Shown here: positions 57,340 through 64,000 of the stretch, piece by piece
How the letters are laid out: each line of letters opens with the position of its first letter
Numbering within the stretch: the first letter of the stretch is position 1
Assembly (NCBI GenBank): GCA_025642065.1
Contig: JAODUP010001171.1
Span: 1 to 64,000, forward strand
Origin: Paralvinella palmiformis
Lineage: Eukaryota > Annelida > Polychaeta > Terebellida > Alvinellidae
Direction: 5' to 3'
DNA length: 64,000 bases
The notes under the pieces: model-generated
Seen by the model: the letters and a program-made list of their open reading frames with translations, nothing else
What the model was told of the DNA's origin: nothing
The model's database searches: none
Made by a program: the position numbers and the translations under genes

Positions 57340-57960
57340 GATAATTCATTTGATAGTCTTCATGAGCCCAACCAACCTTTCGTGCAACTTTCATAGTTAG
57401 ACATTGTCGCTCTGGATCGATGGTGCTAATCTTAGCTAGATCAGATGTGTCAATAAGACGAGGCTTTTAGGGCCGAATTTCCTTGAACTAGTAGACACAG
57501 AGGGACAGAAAGGCTGTAATAAAACTAATTTATGGAGGATTTGAGTTTCCTTCATCTTGTCTAGCAGGCTCTTTTAACCGGAAATCAGATAGCTCTGTAA
57601 ACTAAGCCCGTCAGCATTCCAAACATACGTTTGCCATCTCGTAAGAAAGATATTCGAAGCGAAGTGTGTGATAAAAACTCCGTATTTGTATGTCAGGAAT
57701 AGGTAAATGTTGAATCTCGGTGAATCGGACTGATTAAAGGAGCAGCTTGGCCCTTGATCCAGAACACTTGTCCAGTGGATTACCGGCGAGTGGCGTGTGT
57801 CTGTTTTGTATCGGTTAATTGCAAAAGCGTTGCTTCTATCCATGTTCAAACAGTTCCCGGAAAAGCGGAATCTTTGGACTGATCCAGCTGATTTATTACC
57901 ACCAGCTTCTGCAGGCAAATGATGGACAACATTTGACCTAGAGTTCAAGTTAACATTATA
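57340..57960 (+). repeat. Rep7 copy 2
   Basis: Shares AGATCAGATGTGTCAATAAG, ACGAGGCTTTTAGGGCCGAA and TTTCCTTGAACTAGTAGACA with copy 1, and TAGACATTGTCGCTCTGGAT with copy 3. It contains a minus-strand 129-codon frame, listed separately. Confidence 0.6.
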
Positions 57961-57963
57961 CAA
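57574..57963 (-). CDS. Unassigned 129-codon frame inside Rep7
   Basis: The product contains NVVHHLPAEAGGNKSAGSVQ, FSGNCLNMDRSNAFAINRYK, THRHSP-like TDTRHSPVIHWTSVLDQGPS, then a Tyr/Phe-rich end (FNIYLFLTYKYGVFITHFAS). No domain is recognised. The homologous place in Rep7 copy 1 (about 52,890-52,755, minus) still reads FDLNMSGAVD, IHMADALNQEPRLS before a stop, so a frame may once have run through this repeat. If so, it is a remnant of a transposon protein. Otherwise it is chance. Confidence 0.25.
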   Translation of the reverse strand: MYNVNLNSRSNVVHHLPAEAGGNKSAGSVQRFRFSGNCLNMDRSNAFAINRYKTDTRHSPVIHWTSVLDQGPSCSFNQSDSPRFNIYLFLTYKYGVFITHFASNIFLTRWQTYVWNADGLSLQSYLISG

Positions 57964-58160
57964 ATCTGCTAACCTCCTTTCTTGTAGTTATCACGTGGAC
58001 TATGGTTTACTTTTATACTTTTAATGCTCGTTTTCAAAGCAGTATTTTATTTAGTTTCTTTGATCTATTGTTTTGAAATATAGCTTTAAGTTTGAAACAT
58101 TGTTATTAATTTCATGTCAATAAACAGTATGCTGGCATACAAAATTCAGTTAGCATAGAT
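57964..58160. other. No recognisable feature
   Basis: AT-rich spacer before the 3' side of the next LINE. Confidence 0.5.
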
Positions 58161-60170
58161 GAGTCAGACGATCTTAGTTAGTGTTGGGGTATATATGTAT
58201 CCAATAGTAGTGTTGGATAGTCCAGTTGCAGGTTTGAGTGCTTTGATTATTGGGGTAATATGGTCTCTTTTTCTAGTTTTATTTACAAATCGACCTGCCA
58301 TATTTTGTACTCGTTTGAGCTCGACTAGAGATGTTTCTGTTATGCCAACTAGCAGGATATTGGAGGAATCCAACTGGCCACTAATGCAGGCAAGTGTGAT
58401 GGCAGACTCTTTCAGAAGATAATTTCGGATGGATGAACTATTGGGGAGGTGGAAATAAGCAGCCTTACAAATGTACTTAACAAAGTCGTCCATGGTGACT
58501 GATTGGTAAAACATAGCTCCAAGATTGCGTTCTTTTAGCGTCAGAGCAATGGGAGTTCTTCCAACCGCGATCTGTGATATAAAGTGGATAGATCTGTATA
58601 ATTTGGATGTCAATATGAGGACCTCAGTCGTATCATTATTACGTTTTAGCTTATGTTCCACCATCCATATATGTATATCGTCGATACAGTTTTCAACCCG
58701 AATGAGTACTGATGTTGTATCTTCATGGTCAGTTGGGCGAAATTCCATGTCTAGCTGAGTATGGTCGGCATAGAAATGAACTTTAAACCATGGGTTCGTA
58801 CGATGTCTCCAATGGGAAGTGTATAGACAGTGAAAAGGTAGCGTACCTTCAAGTTAAAATACATCATCAATGTTGACCTTTTGAGTCCTACCAAATATAT
58901 ATGACTTCAGCCATGTAAGCACAGTTCTATCAATGCTTAACCGGGCCATCACACGTGACTCCAGTAGATTGCCATCGACGGTGTCAAATGCAGCTGATAC
59001 ACCTGAAAGAACCAAGATGACAGCCTTTGTATCATCAATCAACATACGGATAGCGTGCTGTGCCTTTACTAGAGCTATTCATATACTACTGCAACACATA
59101 ATTTCATGCTATCTGTTTTTCATATCAGTGGGAAACAAACAGAAGTTAAGAGATTCATTGACAATGTTGCTGATCGTAAGGAGCAACATGTCAATATGAG
59201 CTTTGACCAGCCTAGTTGGCATAGGATCCAGAAAACATGTAGCATCCGAGGATTTAATTATTAACTCTCTGTGGGAAGCATAGTCAATATTGTTTCTCTT
59301 TTGTTGAGAATGTATGTCAATTACTTGAAGAATCATTTCAAGTTTGGAAATAAAATATTTTGCTGAAGAGATCAGATAATTCCTGTATATTGTTGTAAGC
59401 TGGGAGTGACTGAACTGCATTATGATGTAGAAGCTTCTCAACAGCTTTAAACAGAGTGAACTGATTTTCAGCGTAGCTAACTATTTTATGTTAGACAAGT
59501 ACGTCTTCAGAGCCTTTCAAGTTTCAGACGTTGTTGCTTTGCGTCCTCAATCTCTTCCGAAAACCAAGAGATCATTTTTCGAACAGGGAATGTCTTGCTT
59601 TTGAGTGGGGCATATATAATATCATAGAATATCAGATGTCTTGTGTATACTATTATCATCTTGGCGAGTAAAAGCGGGTCTATTCTATGATCATACCTGT
59701 GGGTAGGTTCTGACACATGTTGGACAATATTTGTGAAGTCCAAAATGTCAATACGCCTTTTTGTCGTTGCATTTTCATTGCAGACCCAGTGAATGCTGTA
59801 ATTCCCAACAATAGGTAGTTGTCCAGACATGATCTATGAAGGAATCAGTTCCCATTAGAGCCATTGGCGGGTGATACAGTACTATCAACCGAATAGTAAT
59901 CGCGTCATGTGTGACAGACCCAGCTAGGGCTTCTAGAGAAGTCAACATTTTACGAGGTAGACAATGTCCTACTTGTAGCAGGACAACTTCACCACCGCGC
60001 TTTCCAAATCGTGACATACAGTTTATACCCGGGTGGTGTAATATTTCCTTTTGCTTTCTGGTAATGATTGCCAGAACGGAACCATGTATCTGTCATGGCT
60101 ACAGTCTCAGAATATTGGTATTGTATGTAATCCAAGATTAATTCAGCTTTATAGATTGGCTATAAACGGA
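58160..60170 (-). pseudogene. CR1-like LINE, endonuclease to RT thumb, inactivated
   Basis: Read right to left. Endonuclease: MTDTWFRSGNHYQKAKG and ITPPGYKLYV (about 60,110-60,005), VGHCLPRKMLTSLEAL and TIRLIVLYHPP (frame 59,775-60,017), then LPIVGNYSIHWVC (59,507-59,830), where the GDFNIH Asp-Phe is lost, and WFSEEIEDAKQQR in the linker. RT: LDPMPTRLVKAHIDMLLLTI (frame 59,109-59,441), VILVLSGVSAAFDTVDGNLL (58,854-59,045), and FYADHTQLDMEF with YADD changed to YADH (58,761-58,772). The 194-codon frame 58,164-58,748 is the rest of the palm and thumb (VENCIDDIHIWMVEHKLKRN, VQNMAGRFVNKTRKRDHITP). Frameshifts and a damaged catalytic box make it inactive. It ends soon after the DHITP motif, as the 11-13.7 kb element does. 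Confidence 0.9.
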
Positions 60171-60300
60171 CTTACAAACACATATAAGTTCATTGCCACA
60201 TACAAACAAAGTGATTTTTATACAACTAAAGTTGATATGTAACACATACGAATCAAGTGTTTATTCATGCTTCCGCTCACCTATCACTCACTGCCTCACT

Positions 60301-60302
<2 letters not shown>

Positions 60303-60342
<40 letters not shown>
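60303..60342. repeat. (GT)n then (TA)n microsatellite
   Basis: Seven to eight GT units followed by about 12 TA units. Confidence 0.9.
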
Positions 60343-60559
60343 CACATTTAAAGTTTTGAATCTATGGAACTATGAAAAGCAAACATACACATCAATAAAT
60401 AAATCCATCATGTTGACATCGCAACAATATATTTTAAAAAACATCATAAATCAGTAAATAGGATATCAACATAACCATTCTAATACATATACCCACATAA
60501 GGCTTCTGTGTTTATCGATTTAATAATTATATTTGTAAGAGGGCAGCCATTGTTACAGA

Positions 60560-60790
60560 CCAAGACAAGGGTTTTCGATAATCGGCTCAATAAGAATCCA
60601 TAAAGACCTAAATATAAGCGCTTTATAAGCTTTAACAACACAAAATTAAGCCAGTGTGAAGTTCTTTCTTGTGGCTTCCATTATTAGATATAGCTGCTCG
60701 GGATTGAAAATACTAATTTCAGCTTAGTTAGATTTGCCAATATGTTGAACATGTTAAGGCCAGGTTTCGTTGGATGGGCAGGAGCAATTC
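60560..60790 (+). repeat. Rep7 copy 3 (partial)
   Basis: TTCTTGTGGCTTCCATTATT, TAGATATAGCTGCTCGGGAT and TTCAGCTTAGTTAGATTTGC correspond to 57,385-57,450 and 52,515-52,575. The right half of the repeat is missing. Confidence 0.5.
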
Positions 60791-61636
60791 ATTAGAATGA
60801 TTGTAGCAAATTTAATGTATGTCTAATCCAAGTTCTTCTCACTTGACGATGTATTCTGTTCAATTATATCAGAAAACAAGTGAGCGTTTTGTTTAAGGCT
60901 CAATATTGGTCACATTTCGACAACACGACTCCACAGTATATATGAAAGACCCACCTAGCTGTTTCTTCATTAAGCACCATGATATAGAGGCTTGAAAGTT
61001 GGTAAAACGCACGGTGCACAAGCTATTGTTCGATCAGAGTACCCTAGCTTAAGTAGAGATCTGTAGGATAGAAAATATATGTTTAAACTGAAAGTCATGA
61101 AGTTTCGTGTATGCAGGACACGGATCCAGAATGGTCCATTTTGAAATCATCAAGAACGACAGTTATTGAAGCCAAAGCTTGGCAAGTGACGAACAATGTG
61201 CTTGTTAATGATTAAGGGCCACTAGTGTGGTATTGTTCAACATCCGTTGATTAGAAAATGTTGCTCTTGATATATTGAAACAGAAACTTGGGAGGCGGAG
61301 TTTGTTGATTGATCTCCGACATCTGACTTAGAAGAGGAAAACGTTAGGATTCGTTGCTATCACTTAGGCTAGGGGTCAATTATTAATAAGTTTTCAACGT
61401 TTTCGCTACTGTTGTTTTTAAAACTTCACAGAATGCCTTTTTTAGGAATATCATTAGGAACACCGATTATAGACTACCCCAGAAACGAAAATGTCCTTCC
61501 TCGTGTTATATAACATAATTTATTACGTGTTTAGAAACATGTTAATTTCTTCTTTTATTAACCTGATATTGTTATGTGTGTATATGAGGGGTGCGTGTGT
61601 GCGTGTGTGTGTATGTCAGAAATGTGAAATGTGAGA
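60791..61636. other. No confident feature; GT-rich spot at 61,578-61,615
   Basis: AT-rich with no usable frame. A short (GT)n/GCGTGTG tract lies at its right end. Confidence 0.5.
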
Positions 61637-61712
61637 TGTTATTGATCTTGGATCACATTTATGCACATGGAAAGCTAAATGGGTCAAGCAAATTTGAAAG
61701 GAAATGACACAT
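61637..61712 (-). repeat. tRNA-derived SINE, 3' half
   Basis: The reverse complement reads TCATTTCCTTTCAAATTTGC, TTGACCCATTTAGCTTTCCA and TGTGCATAAATGTGATCCAA. It is the end of the SINE body and the tail block, clearly mutated, without an (ATC)n end. Confidence 0.65.
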
Positions 61713-63449
61713 TACCTGATGTGATTATGAATTTCTCATCACTCATGCGTAGACAAGATCCAGAGGAGATATTGTGTAGGACGTCAGCTAAGAGAATACT
61801 TCATTATCAGACTTCTTCACAATGGTTACAGATTGTGTTTAACTAAAATATTTAGCTAAGTGGTTCATGGTATCAGCTCACACTAAACACATACCTGAGT
61901 GTCTAGATAATTCCATAAGACCACATGTCTGGAAGAGTTATTGTTTGGTAAGGAAATGTACTTCTATCCATTAAGCATTAAATTATACACACCATTTTAC
62001 TCTTTTACTTGAAATCTTTAAACCACAAACTTGTGGAGTGTCGTATTTAAAAATGTTTGTTCTATATTTAAATAATATTAATTAATGTATTTAAATGGAA
62101 TGGTAATTATATTATTATTGATTGACAAATAGTAATCATGCCGCGTAGGCAACGATTTATTGGGGGATGGTACAGTATACGGTAAAGGTCGTATTTCCAT
62201 ATTCTAATCGTGATACTATATAGATACATCGATTTACCTGACACATATCTGCACAACGATGCAACACTGCAACAAGTATGAGTATATACATTGTCTGTCT
62301 TATTGACAGTTTCTAAGCACATAATACAAGTTACCGGTGTGTATAGGATATTTCTCAGGGAGACGACTCTTGACCATATATGTCAGGATTAAAGATCGCC
62401 GAGTCTAAATAAAGCACGAGTCCACTCACTCTAATTGCAGAATCGATTGCAATCTACATTATTCACACCAGGTTTATGCTGAAAAAATCCTTACCTGAGT
62501 GGGTGTTCTATGGCTTACGAATTCTTAATTCGTTAGCTGTAGCAACCTAGATGGCTCAAGAGTCGGCAACAAGGTGAGGACACAATATAAGACGACAGGA
62601 AATCATCTGATTGTGTTGATGCGTCTTTGATCCTAAATCACAGACTCACTCAATATATATCACTTGGTCGAAACGATAAATACAGTTGGATAAATTTAGC
62701 ACATACGATCTAGAAAGGACAATTAGATGATGACACGATCTCTACACCTTTAAGTTGGTCTAGCATGAAGCAAGAAACCCTCTTTGGTCTAGCTGATAGT
62801 GAGGTTGGTCATAGACCTCTAAGACCTTGGTTTAGGTTATCGGCCTGACTACGTCTGAAGGGTCTTGCTTCCTTCAATTCATCTCATTTTCTTTGGCATT
62901 TAGACATAAATTGAAACATTTCCTCAGTGGCTTCGATGTCGTGATATAAATGTATCTTATCCAGGTTCAAAACGCCATCTATGTGGCTTTAAGTGCTGTA
63001 AAATTAGGCAAACTAAAACCTCTCCTTTATCTCAAAATACTAACAAGATATCACAATCGTATAAAACAAGTGTATAATCAATGTTTAATATTGCTAATGT
63101 ATTGTTATTCCAAAGCCACATTGCTAATCCAGCCGATTCTCACTATACACTGACTACACATATGTCTGGGACACTGATCCAATATCATCATTAGATAGGA
63201 GATACAAAATTATCAAAAGGGTACTTATTTACAACTTATGGCCATATTTTGTGCATTAAGAGTTATATGAAAATAACTACTTTAACATGGATTTATAGTC
63301 CACATCCCGACCGTAGCTCTGTAAATATAAGAATTATCATTAAAATATAATTATTTTAAATGAGACCTAGTGAAGTATTTATCTTAGTTTGACTTGCCTT
63401 ATGGGGTAATTACCCCAAAGAAACATAATTTAAATATGCTGATGCATCA
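61713..63449. other. No confident feature
   Basis: AT-rich. A 67-codon frame (62,950-63,153, +) and a 71-codon frame (62,107-62,322, -) show no motif. At 62,860-62,935, FISFSLAFRHKLKHFLSGFD in one plus frame faintly recalls a LINE C-terminus, too weak to call. Confidence 0.4.
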
Positions 63450-63592
63450 TTACCATTATTATTATTATTATTATTAGTATTAGTAGAATTAGTAGTAGAA
63501 GTAGTAGTAGAAGTAGTAGTAGTGGTAGTGGTAGTAGTAATAATATTAGTAGTAGTAGTACTAGTAGTAGTAGTAATAGTAGCATTGAGTTA
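63450..63592. repeat. (ATT)n / (TAG)n trinucleotide array
   Basis: Imperfect ATT then TAG units with GAA/GTG variants. It resembles, in opposite orientation, the CTA/AAT array at 6,046-6,176. Confidence 0.9.
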
Positions 63593-63674
63593 AGTCTGGG
63601 TTGAATTGTTTAACCTCGGCTTATCTGGTGGATTGGATAAACGAGGCTTATATAGGATTCGAATCCAGCACTTG

Positions 63675-63765
63675 TATTATTAATATTATTATTAATAATA
63701 ATATTATTATTATTATTATTAATCTCATGGTTATCTATATAATTATTATTATTAATAGTATCGTT
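63675..63765. repeat. (ATT)n / (AAT)n clusters
   Basis: Several short ATT and AAT runs partly palindromic with each other (TTAATATTATTATTAATAATAA). They explain the 70-codon Ile/Asn frame at 63,601-63,813. Confidence 0.9.
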
Positions 63766-64000
63766 CTTATCTCCCTCTTCGTCATTATCTTTATCATTTT
63801 CATTGATCGATAAAAAAATTATTTAATCACTACATATACATAATATTCGATCAAATTCTATTTCCTGATAGCAATGTATATTATGATTAGTGAACCATCA
63901 ATTACAATCTGTAATACATAATTAACTACCGTAGCCAACCCCCAGGGAAGGGTTCGAAACCGAATACTATATGTATCTATCGGATATTATATATCATCAT

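Noticed and set aside
57301..57963. Host gene based on the 129-codon frame
   Set aside because: The frame lies wholly in a dispersed repeat (Rep7), so I keep it only as a possible transposon remnant.
61713..63449. LINE C-terminus near 62,860-62,935
   Set aside because: Only one short faint resemblance in one frame, with no supporting motif on either side.
1..64000. CRISPR array, prokaryotic operon, phage or plasmid functions
   Set aside because: No spaced identical repeats, no dense coding and no bacterial-type genes. SINEs, LINEs and simple repeats show a eukaryotic genome.

Overview
This window looks like AT-rich intergenic or intronic DNA from an invertebrate animal, most likely a mollusc or another lophotrochozoan. 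I see no complete host gene, no rRNA and no functional tRNA. The evidence for the origin is decayed CR1/jockey-type and Rex1-like LINEs, tRNA-derived SINEs with (ATC)n tails, very dense (TA)n, (CA)n and ACTC microsatellites, and LINE 3' ends with a 'GCGC..CTTTAC' block next to (ATT)n. The phylum is an inference; the eukaryotic repeat content is seen directly.

LINE remnants cover about 12-15% of the window. There is a nearly full-length but frameshifted CR1-like element (11.14-13.73 kb, +), a related one (14.52-16.34 kb, -), its sister (48.84-50.55 kb, +), a third CR1-like element (58.16-60.17 kb, -) and a CR1 fragment at 43.84-44.05 kb (-). A Rex1-like piece has endonuclease and palm parts (54.32-55.21 kb, +). 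C-terminal RT fragments of other families lie at 19.6, 21.9 and 38.6 kb (+), 35.5-36.0 kb (-) and 56.4-57.1 kb (-). All are interrupted and none can be active.

At least twelve copies or pieces of one tRNA-derived SINE are scattered on both strands, and a second tRNA-headed element sits at 37.98 kb. The rest is largely a mosaic of older, moderate-copy, apparently non-coding repeats, found by comparing the window with itself. I call them Rep1 (about 1.9 kb, copies at 18.6, 26.1, 28.2, 36.1 and 45.4 kb), Rep2 (tRNA-like core; 0.2, 24.4, 27.6 and 30.4 kb, one copy inverted), Rep3 (25.6, 31.9 kb), Rep4 (4.2, 40.2, 50.8 kb), Rep5 (24.2, 39.9, 41.7, 46.6 kb), Rep6 (3.4, 33.2 kb) and Rep7 (52.4, 57.3, 60.6 kb).

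The most recent event is a 2.3 kb tandem duplication (19,188-21,513 and 21,514-23,814). Each copy carries a LINE 3' fragment and, on the minus strand, an open frame of about 157 codons preceded by a splice-acceptor-like sequence. That frame and a CpG-richer patch at 33.74-34.08 kb, with a possible N-terminal exon of a P2X7-like-domain protein, are the best hints of non-LINE coding sequence. Both are weak. I did not find a new multi-gene system; the interest is in how the repeats are nested and in what the duplication carries.
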